From assembly GCA_050486545.1 (NCBI GenBank), contig JBJHDM010000026.1:1-42615 (forward strand): a DNA stretch of 42,615 nt, in the 5' to 3' direction. Below, one piece after another: positions 24,804 through 36,474 of this stretch. Position 1 is the stretch's first letter, and the number at the start of each line of letters is the position of its first letter. The position numbers and the translations under genes are program-made. The DNA comes from DAOMNN01 sp050486545 (lineage in GTDB: Bacteria; Pseudomonadota; Gammaproteobacteria; Burkholderiales; Rhodocyclaceae). A model generated the notes under the pieces. The model had not been told where the DNA came from and made no database searches. It saw only the letters and a program-made list of their open reading frames with translations.

Positions 24804-25379
24804 TCAGGCGGCGACCGGCTCCTCGAGAAAGTTCCGGAGCAGATCGTGGCCATGCTCGGTCAGGATCGATTCCGGATGAAACTGGACGCCTTCCACGCCA
24901 AGCGTGCGGTGGCGCACCCCCATGATCTCGCCGTCGTCTGTCCAGGCGGTGATCTCGAGGCAATCCGGCAGGCTCTCGCGCTCGATCGCCAGCGAATGGT
25001 AGCGGGTGCACACCACCGGGTCGGGCAGGCCACGGAACACGCCTTCGTTGCGATGGTGCACGGGAGAGGTCTTGCCGTGCATCAGGCGTTGGGCATGCAC
25101 GATGCGCCCGCCGAAGGCGGCTCCGATGCATTGATGACCGAGGCAGACGCCGAAGATCGGGATCGTGCCGGCGAACTCGCGAATCGCCGCGACCGAGATG
25201 CCCGCCTCGGCCGGCGTGCAGGGCCCGGGTGAGATGACGAGCTGGGCAGGCTTCAGGGCCGCGATCTGTCCGAGCGTGATCTCGTCGTTGCGGAATACCT
25301 TCACGTCGGCACCGAGTTCCCCGAAATACTGGACCAGGTTCCAGGTGAAGCTGTCGTAGTTGTCGATCATGAGTAACAT
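24804..25379 (-). CDS. trpG: Anthranilate synthase component II (glutamine amidotransferase)
   Basis: Supplies ammonia from glutamine to TrpE, and often also to PabB. 191 residues of the class I GATase fold: MLLMIDNYDSFTWNL, SPGPCTPAEAG, the catalytic nucleophile Cys79 in GVCLGHQCIG, and the His/Glu of GVQFHPESILTEHG. Start at ATG 25379; the region before it has no good ribosome-binding site and becomes AT-rich at once. Normally preceded by trpE in relatives; trpE is absent here, so the operon head appears to have been separated. Confidence 0.97.
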   Translation of the reverse strand: MLLMIDNYDSFTWNLVQYFGELGADVKVFRNDEITLGQIAALKPAQLVISPGPCTPAEAGISVAAIREFAGTIPIFGVCLGHQCIGAAFGGRIVHAQRLMHGKTSPVHHRNEGVFRGLPDPVVCTRYHSLAIERESLPDCLEITAWTDDGEIMGVRHRTLGVEGVQFHPESILTEHGHDLLRNFLEEPVAA

Positions 25380-25994
25380 ATCACATGTAACCTATTAATT
25401 TATAAGCAGTATACGTGTTTACACCGCGTTCATTACTCACATCGTTATACACATTGGCACCAGATTCCAGCGGAACAAGCGCCGAAACACTGCCCCAACT
25501 AGCGGCAGCCCGCACAGGAAGCAACACCGCGTCGCGTTGAAGCAACGCGCATGCACGGGGTCGCTGACGAGACTGCGGGGAGCCTGGGCGCCGGTTGGAG
25601 ACGCACGGGGCGAAACGCCACCAAGACGTGGCGCACACGACACTATTTATGTTGAGGAGCTCTAGGGGCATCGGGCAATCTCCTTTGATCTTGGAGCCGC
25701 CGTGCCGGAGAGCCATCTGCCTGATCTTGCCCACCGATACGGCGGCAAGGTGCAGCTCAAGGCCGCAACGACGTGCCGCTTCCTATTGGAAGCGCCACCA
25801 CTGAGCAACGTTGATCGAAGCGGTACGGGCCATGGCAGACCTGAGTCAGTTAACCGGAAGGTGCATGCGGAAAAATGCTTCCCACAGCAGCTTCATATCT
25901 AATTAATTTTACCACGGACGTCCCGCAAGCCGTCTACCGTAGTAGCACGTCCTGCGCTTGCCTCGTTGGCGCCTGGGACCATCACGAAAACAGC
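25380..25994. other. 615-bp gene-poor junction region between trpG and the LysR gene
   Basis: No recognisable gene on either strand. The two ends are distinctly AT-rich (around 25380-25450 and 25895-25912) compared with the rest of the window, while the middle is GC-rich. Open frames here, such as the minus-strand one at 25381-25734 and the plus-strand one at 25702-25902, resemble nothing I know and have uneven codon use. It may contain scrambled remnants of trpE upstream sequence or of a mobile element. Likely boundary between the core chromosome and an accessory island. Confidence 0.5.
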
Positions 25995-26891
25995 TCAATC
26001 CTCCGACCGTGCGGTCATGGCCCTCACCCGCTCGATGAACCGCTTCATGGGCTCCGAGGGTTCGCCCTGGCGGCGCAGCAGGTAGGTAGAGAGCATCGGT
26101 GGGGTGCCGGCCAGGGGACGAATGGAGATGTCCGGGCGCTGTAGCGTCTGCACCTGCGAGGCGATGGCGAAGCCGATGCCGTAGCCGGCGCCGACCAGGG
26201 TCAGCATCACGCCCAGGCTGGTCACTTCATCGACCAGCTTGAGCGGCGTGCTCGCGTCCTGCAGCATCGTTTGAATCCGATGGCGGCAGCCCGATCCCGA
26301 TTCGGGATGGCACAGAACCAGCGGGAATTTCAAGGCTTCGGCCAGTGGCACCTGCACGTGTGCCAGCAAGGGATGGCGTGCGGGCACGATCACCGACAGC
26401 GGATCGGTCCACACCGGCTCGGCGACGAGGCCATCATGCACCGCGTTTGACAACGCAAAGCCGATGTCCAGCAGATCGTTGTGCAGCATCTTGATCTGCT
26501 GCGCGAACGGCAGCTCGAAGACGCGAATCTCCAGCTCGGGCTCATCCTCGCGGCTGCGTGCCAGCAAGGTGGCAATGCGGGGCTGCGCCAGGCTGTCGCA
26601 GATGGCGATGCGCAGACTGCCCTGGTAGCCCTGTGCCGCCGCCTTGGCGCTCTTGACTGCCTGCTCCACGGTAGCCTGCACGCGCCGGCATTCGCCGAGG
26701 AACACTTGGCCGGCCCAGGTCAGCCGCGTCAGACGTGTGCTGCGGTCGAACAACTGTACGCCAAGCTGGTTTTCCAAGTCGCGCATCGCACGCGACACAG
26801 CCGATTGCTCGATGCCCAGACGCTCGGCTGCACGGGCCAGATGCAGTTCTTCCGCAACCGCGACGAAGTAACGCAGCAATCTGAAATCCAA
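25995..26891 (-). CDS. LysR-type transcriptional regulator
   Basis: A 298-residue DNA-binding regulator. The N-terminal winged helix reads LDFRLLRYFVAVAEELHLAR and AAERLGIEQSAVSRAMRDLE, followed by LFDRSTRLTRLTWAG; the remainder is a periplasmic-binding-protein-like effector domain. The start is TTG at 26891, placed five bases after a GGAGG; the frame is open upstream but without a good site. Very similar LysR proteins are, from memory, often carried on integrative elements of proteobacteria. Its targets and effector cannot be told from the sequence. Confidence 0.88.
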   Translation of the reverse strand: MDFRLLRYFVAVAEELHLARAAERLGIEQSAVSRAMRDLENQLGVQLFDRSTRLTRLTWAGQVFLGECRRVQATVEQAVKSAKAAAQGYQGSLRIAICDSLAQPRIATLLARSREDEPELEIRVFELPFAQQIKMLHNDLLDIGFALSNAVHDGLVAEPVWTDPLSVIVPARHPLLAHVQVPLAEALKFPLVLCHPESGSGCRHRIQTMLQDASTPLKLVDEVTSLGVMLTLVGAGYGIGFAIASQVQTLQRPDISIRPLAGTPPMLSTYLLRRQGEPSEPMKRFIERVRAMTARSED

Positions 26892-27072
26892 GGCCGCCTC
26901 CTGCCTGTCTTGTTCTGGTTCGGCCGCTCCGGCGCCAGCACCTCCATCCACATCCCGTCAGCACCTCGTTTGTCGTTTTCAGAAGGCAAATGCACGGAAG
27001 TTGCGGAGTGGACTTCACGGGACCAGTTGGAGCCGGGGTAAGGGGGGATGTGACGGGCGTCGAGGGTTGGAA

Positions 27073-27630
27073 TCACATTGTCTCGTTCGGACTTTTCCGG
27101 ACGTGGCGATTCGTGTGCCGGGCTCGAGGCCCCTCCAGGATGGCGACGATGTCCTGCCGCCCCAAAGTCTGCGCGAGCCAGAGTTCGTCATGTCCCTCCG
27201 CATCGAGCTGGTTCCGCTTCGCACCGCCGACGAGGAGATGCCGGACCACTGACGTGTGTCCCTTGTAGACGGCCCAAAACAAGGGCCACTCCCCGTCCTC
27301 GTTTCGCGCGTCGGGACTGGCGCCGCGGCCGATCAGGAACGACACGATGTCGGCATGACCGTTGAAGGCGGCCCAGAAGAGGGGGGTCCATCCCCGACGA
27401 TCGGGCAGGTCGACCGATGCACCACCTGCCAGTAGGCAGTCGACGACCGCCCATTGGCGATGATATGCCGCCAGGAAGATCAGGCTGCACCCCTCGACGT
27501 CCTGCCAGTTGGCGGGCAATCCGTCAGCCAGCCACCTCCGCACTTCCGCGACGTCGCCTTCTCGAACGGCGTCGAGCAGTGCAGGGACGACTCGGTCGCG
27601 CCAGGCTTCGTGATGGATGTCGTCATGCAT
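27073..27630 (-). CDS. Ankyrin-repeat protein
   Basis: A 185-residue protein with four or so ankyrin repeats. Recognisable repeats are GCSLIFLAAYHRQWAVVDCL, GWTPLFWAAFNGHADIVSFL and GEWPLFWAVYKGHTSVVRHL, each with the G-x-TPLxxAA-x-GH pattern. No signal peptide or membrane helix is seen, so probably cytosolic, mediating protein binding. The ATG at 27630 (MHDDIHHEAW) has AGGG 8 bases upstream; the frame extends further upstream without a good start. Partner unknown. Confidence 0.82.
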   Translation of the reverse strand: MHDDIHHEAWRDRVVPALLDAVREGDVAEVRRWLADGLPANWQDVEGCSLIFLAAYHRQWAVVDCLLAGGASVDLPDRRGWTPLFWAAFNGHADIVSFLIGRGASPDARNEDGEWPLFWAVYKGHTSVVRHLLVGGAKRNQLDAEGHDELWLAQTLGRQDIVAILEGPRARHTNRHVRKSPNETM

Positions 27631-27741
27631 CGTGTCGGCCCTGACGAGACGAACCAAGGCTCCCCGGCCGTTGATCCATCGCAACGCCCGCCTGCGCCCT
27701 TCGAGACAAGCGCATCAATTGAATTCCATCCGGTCGAATGT

Positions 27742-28092
27742 TCATGAGTTGCGCTTCGGGATCGGTGCGTTGCAGTCCTTGAAGTTCACATACACTTTGT
27801 CACCGACCTGCAATTGCGCATCTGCAGGCAACTTTGCGGCGCGCGCGTACGGGTGGCCATTGCGCAGAAACGCAACCATCACGTACGGCGTGTCGCCTTC
27901 CGCGTCGGACGCCTCGGCCCTGCAGTCATAGAACGAAGGCCGCTTCAAGCTAGTCGCCGGCCCGATTTCGACAACAGTTCCTTTGCGCCACCCATCGTCC
28001 TGCGCGTATTTCCCTTCGAACACGGTGGGGCTCGCACAGCCGCCCAGAGCACCGACGGCAACGGCAACCATTCCTGCCACAAGAGTTTTCAT
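27742..28092 (-). CDS. Putative lipoprotein of unknown function
   Basis: A 116-residue protein with a lipoprotein signal peptide, MKTLVAGMVAVAVGALGGCA, where the lipobox Cys is residue 19. The mature part is a small beta-rich domain (PYVMVAFLRNGHPYARAAKLP, LQVGDKVYVNFKDC) with two further cysteines. No family recognised. Lies between the ankyrin gene and the metal-efflux operon on the same strand, with 65 bp to the His-rich gene. Confidence 0.75.
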   Translation of the reverse strand: MKTLVAGMVAVAVGALGGCASPTVFEGKYAQDDGWRKGTVVEIGPATSLKRPSFYDCRAEASDAEGDTPYVMVAFLRNGHPYARAAKLPADAQLQVGDKVYVNFKDCNAPIPKRNS

Positions 28093-28157
28093 TGGGTCAC
28101 CCCCGGGTTACATGAGTTGGCCACCCGCAGCGACGTGCTGCGGGCAAGCGGACGACG

Positions 28158-28544
28158 TCACTTCAGCGTGAAGCGCGCCGTGGTGGAGGGTTTGCCCGGC
28201 AGCGTGACGACGGCCACCAGCTTGGTGCCGGCGCCCACCTTGAAGCTCCCCTTGGCCTCCAGCCGGTCGCCAGCGGGCTTGAGTTCGACTTCCTGTTTGT
28301 CAGTGCCGGACAGGAGCGTGAGCTTGGCGTTGCCGTTGGTCACATCAACCGGTTTGCCGTGATCGCGCAGGTGCAGCTGGATGACGTCAGGCTTGGCGAC
28401 GAGCTCGAGGTCGACATCCTTGACCTCGACCACCAGGCCGCCGTGCATGGACTCATGTCCGTGGGCGTGGTCGTGCTTGTCCGCCGCGAAGGCCGGGCCG
28501 ACGGCCACCAGGGTGGCAAGGGTGATGAGCTTCGAGAGTTTCAT
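28158..28544 (-). CDS. His-rich periplasmic protein, last gene of the metal-efflux operon
   Basis: A 128-residue exported protein with signal peptide MKLSKLITLATLVAVGPAFA, a histidine-rich stretch DKHDHAHGHESMHGG directly after the cleavage site, and a small beta domain (IQLHLRDHGKPVDV, LVAVVTLPGKPSTTARFTLK). The histidines suggest metal buffering or delivery to the pump. The ATG at 28544 follows AAGGAG by 5 bases; the longer frame upstream overlaps the RND pump end and is not used. Forty bp after the RND gene. Confidence 0.8.
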   Translation of the reverse strand: MKLSKLITLATLVAVGPAFAADKHDHAHGHESMHGGLVVEVKDVDLELVAKPDVIQLHLRDHGKPVDVTNGNAKLTLLSGTDKQEVELKPAGDRLEAKGSFKVGAGTKLVAVVTLPGKPSTTARFTLK

Positions 28545-28584
28545 GTTTTCTCCTTTCAGGTTCGGTGTCGTGAGCGGATCAGGG

Positions 28585-31704
<3,120 letters not shown>

Positions 31705-31719
31705 CGGTCGGGCTCCCCG

Positions 31720-32832
31720 TCAGCGGATCTGGTTGATCAGGGTGGCCGCGTTCGTGGCGACACGCTCCCCGGCTGCGAGGCCCGACGTCACGGCCACGTT
31801 CGCGCCGTCGAGCGGGGCGGTGGTGACGGTGCGCGGCTCGAAGCGCTCCGGCGCCGTCTTGACCCACACGATGGTCTGGTTCGCCGGGTTCTTCAGCACC
31901 GACGCAGCAGGGACGCTCACGCCCTGCAGCGTGCTGCGCGTCTGCACGAACACCTCGACCGGTTGCCCGACAGCGAAACGCGCCAGGGAATCGCCCGCGG
32001 CAACGAAAGCGAGCGGCAACGCCTGCTCGCGCAGACTGCGCGCCGCGCCGAGGAAGTCGAGCCTCACGCGTTGCTCGCCGACCGCGAGGCTCGCGCCGGC
32101 GACATCGATGGCGGTGTCGGCATCGTAGGCCAGCGCCTCGACGCGCAGCCGCTTAGGATCGACGATCTCGAACACCAGTTCGCGGGCATCGACGACTTGC
32201 CCGGCGACCGCGTTGCTCGACGCGATCACCCCCGCGACGGGCGCCACGAGTGCATCGCGATTGCTAAGCCCCGCACCCACAGCCGTCACGCGGGCAGCGA
32301 GACTCGCGAGCTCGCTCTCCGCTGCTTCGATTTCCTTGCGCGGAACCGTATCGGCGAGCTCCTTGAGCCGCGCCACGCGCTTTTCCGCGAGCACTTTGGC
32401 GGCCCGCAACTCTGCGAGCTGGGCCATCTGGTTCGAGCGCTCGATCTGCCCCGCCGACGGCACGACGTACGCGAGCACCTCGCCCTTTTTCACCTCCTGC
32501 CCGATTCCGGGCAAGCCACGCGCCCCGGCTTCGAGGCGGCCGGCGACCAGCGCCTGCACTTTTCCGCCCGCATTGGGGTCCATCACCACTTTGCCGGCGA
32601 GCGCCACGGTGCGGGGCAGGTTGCCCGCTTCCGTGACCAGCGTGCGCACGCCGATCTGGCGTTGTGCCGGCTTGGGCAGGAATACGCTGCCATCGGGCAA
32701 GCGTCGCGGACCATTGCCGCCGACGGGCGCGGAGCCTTCGTCGCCGTGATCGTGCCCGTCGCCAGCGAATGCGTTCCACGATGCACTTGCCGTAACGAGG
32801 CACAGCATGACCAACAGGATTCCCGGTTTCAT
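31720..32832 (-). CDS. Periplasmic adaptor (membrane fusion) protein of the metal RND pump
   Basis: A 370-residue CzcB/CusB-like adaptor. Signal peptide (MKPGILLVMLCLVTASASWNA), then a His/Asp-rich segment GDGHDHGDEGS that may bind metal, the lipoyl and alpha-hairpin domains (VQALVAGRLEAGARGLPGIGQEVKKGEVLAYVVPSAGQ), and the beta-barrel and membrane-proximal domains. The ATG at 32832 follows GGAGG by 6 bases and overlaps the preceding gene's stop (ATGA). Links the RND pump to the outer-membrane channel. Confidence 0.92.
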   Translation of the reverse strand: MKPGILLVMLCLVTASASWNAFAGDGHDHGDEGSAPVGGNGPRRLPDGSVFLPKPAQRQIGVRTLVTEAGNLPRTVALAGKVVMDPNAGGKVQALVAGRLEAGARGLPGIGQEVKKGEVLAYVVPSAGQIERSNQMAQLAELRAAKVLAEKRVARLKELADTVPRKEIEAAESELASLAARVTAVGAGLSNRDALVAPVAGVIASSNAVAGQVVDARELVFEIVDPKRLRVEALAYDADTAIDVAGASLAVGEQRVRLDFLGAARSLREQALPLAFVAAGDSLARFAVGQPVEVFVQTRSTLQGVSVPAASVLKNPANQTIVWVKTAPERFEPRTVTTAPLDGANVAVTSGLAAGERVATNAATLINQIR

Positions 32833-33392
32833 GCGACACCTCCGGCCGAACGGTTGCGGGCGTTTCCCTTGCGCAGCGCGGCCCAGCCGACCAGTCCGAG
32901 CACGAGAACGCCGGCGCCGAGCCATCCTGCGTAAGGTTTCAAGCCAGGTCCGGCCGATTCGTCGTGCACCTCGGTGGCTTCTTCATGCAGATCCAGCTCG
33001 CCGGCAAGGAGGTCCGCGTCTTGTCCGGCAACGACCGTGGCCGTCACGGACACGACGCCCGGGTTGAGTGCATCCTGCAACGTGGCTTCGAACTCGCCGT
33101 CGGCATGGGTTTCGAGGGGGATCGCCTTGCCGTCGAGTTGTAGTTCCAGCGTTGCGTCCTTGACCGGGCTGTTGTCGGCGAAGCGGTCGAGATAGAGCGT
33201 GATGTGCTTGCCATCGACCACGCCGACCAGCTCAAAAAGCTCCGAAACGGCGGTGAATCGCGGCAGCATCAGCCCGGCCACGGGTGCCGGGGCGTCGCCG
33301 TGGTCGTGGCCTTCGCCGGCCAGGGCCTGGGGCGTGACGCCCGCAAGGACGGCGGCAAGGCTCCACGCCGCTAAGGTAAGGGAAGCTTTCAT
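32829..33392 (-). CDS. His-rich exported protein with C-terminal membrane helix
   Basis: A 187-residue protein: signal peptide (MKASLTLAAWSLAAVLAGVTPQALA), GEGHDHGDAPAP metal-binding-like segment, a beta-rich domain (LELVG, ITLYLDRFADNSPVKDATLELQLDGK), and a single C-terminal helix (WLGAGVLVLGLVGWAAL) with a basic tail. It occupies the position between OMF and adaptor genes in several betaproteobacterial czc-like clusters. Function unknown. The ATG at 33392 has AGGAA 7 bases upstream; an ATG at 33413 overlapping the OMF stop is the alternative start. The same GHDHGD signature occurs in the adaptor. Confidence 0.8.
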   Translation of the reverse strand: MKASLTLAAWSLAAVLAGVTPQALAGEGHDHGDAPAPVAGLMLPRFTAVSELFELVGVVDGKHITLYLDRFADNSPVKDATLELQLDGKAIPLETHADGEFEATLQDALNPGVVSVTATVVAGQDADLLAGELDLHEEATEVHDESAGPGLKPYAGWLGAGVLVLGLVGWAALRKGNARNRSAGGVA

Positions 33393-33409
33393 GTTCGGGT
33401 TCCTGGTGT

Positions 33410-34675
33410 TCATTCGGGAAGAAGGCCCATGGCCTGCCGCAGCGCGGACACGGCTGCGGCCAGTTCGATGCGGGTACGCGCCACCTGACGCTCGGCTTCG
33501 GCGGCTTCGAATTCGATGCGCAGGCGGGTCGGTAGATCGGTTTCACCGAGACGGAACGCCTTCTGGAAGAAGCCGCGCGACTCGCGGGCCAACTGCGCGC
33601 GCTGTTCGGCAGAGGCGACCAAGTTGCGCGCCGATTCGACGCGGACGCGCGCCGTATCCACTTCGGCCGTCAGGCGTTCGCGTTCCAGCCTCAGCTGGGT
33701 TTCGGCTTCGATCGCCTCGGCGCTGGCGCTGGCAACACGGGCGCGGTTGCGGGTGTCGGATCCGAAGGGAATGCGTACGCCAATCGTCACCGTCTGTTGC
33801 CAGGATTCGCCGGATGCGCCGCGCTCACGCGTCGTCGCCAGGTTCAGCTCGGGATTGGCTCGCCCCTGAATCCCAGCGAGGGTCATGCTGCGTTGTGCAA
33901 GCTCCGCCCGATCGCGCAGTTCCGCGATGGCCGGATGCCCCGCCTCCAGGGCGACAGGGGGGCCGGCGGGGGCGGGTTCGGCTTCGGCCACGGAAAGTCC
34001 TTCCGCGGCAAGCGCAGGCGTCATGCCTGTCAGGGCGCGCAACTGCTGTTCCGCACCCGCGAGCGCGCCGTTGGCTTCGGCCAGCGACGCTTCGGCGGTC
34101 GCGAGCGCTCCGTCCGCCTGATGCTGGTCGGCGCGTGCGAGATCGCCGGCCCGAACCCGTTTCGACACATCCGCGGCGAGTTCGCGGGCGCTGGCAAGCC
34201 GCTCGCGTGCGACCAGGATGTCGATGCGCGCGCGCTGCCAATCCCAGTACGCGGCCCGCACCGCGGCAGCCGTGCGCAGTTGTGCCGCGAGCGTGCGGCT
34301 CGTACTCGCGCGCACTTCGGCATCGGCGAGAGCCGCGGTCGATGCGCGTTCGCCGGGCAACCACAGCGGCACCGCGAGGCCGATCTCGTATTCGCGGCTG
34401 CCGTCGTTGCGGTTGAGCTGGTCGGTCTTGCCCGACAGCTCGAACGCCGGCGGTTCGGCCGACCAGCTGTCGGCGCTCTCGCGTCGCGCCAGCGCCGCCG
34501 CCTGACGCATGTCGAGCGACTGCGCCTCGGGTTGACGCGCCCATGCGGCGTCGAACGCCTGCCTGAGCGTGGTTACGACAGGCGATGCAGGGGACGCGGC
34601 TTGCGCCCACGCCCCGCTGGCCGCGAGTCCGAGCAGCAGCCCCGGCAGCCAGTTGATGCGAATTCTTCGAAACAT
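33410..34675 (-). CDS. Outer-membrane efflux channel of the metal RND system (TolC/CzcC family)
   Basis: A 421-residue outer-membrane factor. Signal peptide (FRRIRINWLPGLLLGLAASGAWAQ), then two OEP repeats rich in Ala and long coiled helices; FELSGKTDQLNRNDGSREYEIGLAVPLWLPGER and VTIGVRIPFGSDTRN are the two strand-hairpin landmarks. First structural gene of the pump operon; the ATG at 34675 follows GGAGA by 5 bases. Ends in an ATGA overlap with the following gene's alternative start. Confidence 0.93.
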   Translation of the reverse strand: MFRRIRINWLPGLLLGLAASGAWAQAASPASPVVTTLRQAFDAAWARQPEAQSLDMRQAAALARRESADSWSAEPPAFELSGKTDQLNRNDGSREYEIGLAVPLWLPGERASTAALADAEVRASTSRTLAAQLRTAAAVRAAYWDWQRARIDILVARERLASARELAADVSKRVRAGDLARADQHQADGALATAEASLAEANGALAGAEQQLRALTGMTPALAAEGLSVAEAEPAPAGPPVALEAGHPAIAELRDRAELAQRSMTLAGIQGRANPELNLATTRERGASGESWQQTVTIGVRIPFGSDTRNRARVASASAEAIEAETQLRLERERLTAEVDTARVRVESARNLVASAEQRAQLARESRGFFQKAFRLGETDLPTRLRIEFEAAEAERQVARTRIELAAAVSALRQAMGLLPE

Positions 34676-34806
34676 CCAATTCTCCGTTGATGACGAGACA
34701 CGGAAAATCGGCAAGGCGCGATCAGCTCGATCGCAATGGACGCGCGGCAATGCCGTTCAGAACGGTGAAACTGCCGGAAAGAGAATGGATGCGACCGCCC
34801 TGCCGA

Positions 34807-35154
34807 TCAGGCAGGGTGTCGCCACTTGGGGCGCTCTGGTTCCGAGAAATGCCCGGCAAGGGGCCACACTTGGGCGTCCCCATGAGTTGTCGCAATCACG
34901 AGGTCGAGGGCCGGCAATCCCGTGCCGCTCGGCAACGCGGTGCAACTGGCCGCATGGCAGAAACTGCAGTCGACATCGATTCCGCCGGCCTTGGGCCAGG
35001 ACTCGTCGTCGACCTCGCCCTGATGCTTATGCTCGTGGTGGCCGAGATGGTCCGCCGCAGCACCCGCTTCATGCTCGCAATACGCACTCACTGCCGCCCA
35101 ACTGAGTTGGATTGGCAGAAACAGCAGGAAGAGAATCGCGAACCAGCGGCGCAT
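34807..35154 (-). CDS. CzcI-like small exported protein
   Basis: A 115-residue protein with signal peptide MRRWFAILFLLFLPIQLSWA, then AVSAYCEHEAGAAADHLGHHEHKHQGE. The length, the start and the YCEHE/His-rich part match CzcI family proteins placed ahead of czcCBA. The C-terminal half has three more cysteines (VDCSFCHAASC) that could bind metal or heme-free thiol partners. The exact role of CzcI is not known; it influences induction of the pump. The ribosome-binding site is weak, so the start is less sure. Confidence 0.8.
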   Translation of the reverse strand: MRRWFAILFLLFLPIQLSWAAVSAYCEHEAGAAADHLGHHEHKHQGEVDDESWPKAGGIDVDCSFCHAASCTALPSGTGLPALDLVIATTHGDAQVWPLAGHFSEPERPKWRHPA

Positions 35155-35281
35155 GGGGACGGATTGTAGCGGTACGAACGGAAAAAAAAATAGCGTTGCC
35201 AACATCTTGTTGGCCGTCATCGTTGCGACGCATGACCGCCCGCCCCGAGCGACCAGGGGCTCCGCGTTCACGCCGCCGCGA

Positions 35282-35617
35282 TCATTGCCCGAAGTAGAGT
35301 TCGTCCATGCGCGCCCGTTCCTCGGGCGATATGTTCGCCAGCTCCTTGAGCACTTGCTCGCGCGTTTTACCCGGGCCGGTATCGCGTGATGGAACGGGCA
35401 CCCCGCGCTGCAGGTAGAAATAGCTTCCGTCCGCCTTGGCCTGCTCGAGCTCACGCAACACTTCAGCACGCGTTTTGGTGCTCGTCACATGATCGGGGAA
35501 AGAGGTGTAACCCGCCTCGCCGCCGGTGAAATGCCATTCCGAGTTCGCTTGAGCGACGCTCGGCACGATCAGGACAGCGAGGATAGGGAGGACGGTGGCG
35601 GTTCGGATTATTGACAT
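35282..35617 (-). CDS. DUF4148 exported protein
   Basis: A 111-residue protein with a signal peptide (MSIIRTATVLPILAVLIVPSVAQA) and a mature part holding two related segments, TKTRAEVLRELEQAKADGSY and KTREQVLKELANISPEE, which is the DUF4148 pattern common in Burkholderiales. Function unknown. The ATG at 35617 follows AGGAG by 7 bases. It is divergent from the response regulator with a 16-bp palindrome between them, so it may be controlled by that two-component system. Confidence 0.88.
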   Translation of the reverse strand: MSIIRTATVLPILAVLIVPSVAQANSEWHFTGGEAGYTSFPDHVTSTKTRAEVLRELEQAKADGSYFYLQRGVPVPSRDTGPGKTREQVLKELANISPEERARMDELYFGQ

Positions 35618-35735
35618 GGTGAGGCTCCTATCGTTGACACGGGACATGCGTCCCGGCGGTGGCCGCTGCATACGCCATGTGCCGGGTACGGGGCGTACTG
35701 TAGAAAACCGTCCACGTCGAATCGCGAACAGCCCG

Positions 35736-35751
35736 ATTACGAATTCGTAAT
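35736..35751. promoter_or_regulatory. Perfect 16-bp palindrome between DUF4148 and the response-regulator gene
   Basis: ATTACGAATTCGTAAT is fully palindromic and centred about 42 bp before the response-regulator start, in the 168-bp gap between the divergent genes. Its ATTAC/GTAAT arms match the style of CopR/CusR/PcoR boxes. It is the likely binding site for the neighbouring OmpR-type regulator, giving autoregulation and control of the efflux side. Confidence 0.6.
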
Positions 35752-35785
35752 GTCGACGCGCCACCCCCTCCGCGATAATCGGCGC

Positions 35786-36472
35786 ATGAAGATCCTGGTC
35801 GTCGAAGACGAGCCGAAGCTCGCCGAATACTTGCGCAAGGCGCTGACCGAGAGCAGCTACGTCGTCGACGTCGCGCGCAGCGGCACCGAGGGGCGCTACC
35901 TCGCTATTGAAGGGCATTACGACCTCGTCCTGCTCGATGTCATGCTGCCGGGGCTGGACGGCTTCGCCGTCCTGCGCGAACTGCGACGCGACAAGCACGT
36001 GCCCGTGCTGATGCTCACCGCGCGGGACAAGGTGGAGGATCGCGTGAAGGGTCTGCAGGCGGGTGCGGACGACTATCTGGTAAAACCTTTCGCCCTGTCC
36101 GAACTGCTCGCACGCGTACAGGCGCTGTTGCGGCGCGGTGCCATTCCGATAGCCGGTCAGGATCTCACGGTCCTCAGGCTGGCCGACCTCGAACTCGATC
36201 TGGTGCGGCGCAAGGCGTCGCGCGCCGGTCAGCGGCTCGATCTGACGGCCAAGGAATTCACACTGCTGACCTTGCTGTTGCGCCGACACGGGCAGGTGCT
36301 GTCGCGCACCGCGCTGGCCGAACAGGTGTGGGACATGAACTTCGACAGCAATACGAATGTTGTGGAGGTTGCGGTGCGCCGCTTGCGCAGCAAGCTCGAT
36401 GACCCCTTCGCGAAGAAGTTGCTGCATACCGTGCGCGGCATGGGCTACGTGCTGGAAGACCGGGAACCCTGA
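35786..36472 (+). CDS. Heavy-metal response regulator, OmpR family (CusR/CzcR-like)
   Basis: A 228-residue regulator: receiver domain MKILVVEDEPKLAEYL with acidic pair Glu7-Asp8, phospho-acceptor Asp51 (LVLLDVMLPGLDG), Thr in LTARD and Lys in VKPF; then an OmpR-type winged helix with LDLTAKEFTLLTLLLRRHGQVLSRTAL and NVVEVAVRRLRSKLDD. The sequence resembles the CusR/CzcR/CopR branch. The ATG at 35786 follows weak Shine-Dalgarno sequence; an in-frame upstream ATG is less likely. Two bases separate its stop from the kinase start. Confidence 0.95.
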   Translation: MKILVVEDEPKLAEYLRKALTESSYVVDVARSGTEGRYLAIEGHYDLVLLDVMLPGLDGFAVLRELRRDKHVPVLMLTARDKVEDRVKGLQAGADDYLVKPFALSELLARVQALLRRGAIPIAGQDLTVLRLADLELDLVRRKASRAGQRLDLTAKEFTLLTLLLRRHGQVLSRTALAEQVWDMNFDSNTNVVEVAVRRLRSKLDDPFAKKLLHTVRGMGYVLEDREP

Positions 36473-36474
36473 GG

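Noticed and set aside
25381..25902. Open frames on both strands in the trpG-LysR junction
   Set aside because: No similarity to known families, mixed codon use and overlap of both strands; treated as non-coding remnant DNA.
34798..34816. CCCTGCC-GATCA-GGCAGGG hairpin with the CzcI-like stop codon in its loop
   Set aside because: Good stem but no T-run after it; may be chance or an mRNA-processing element.
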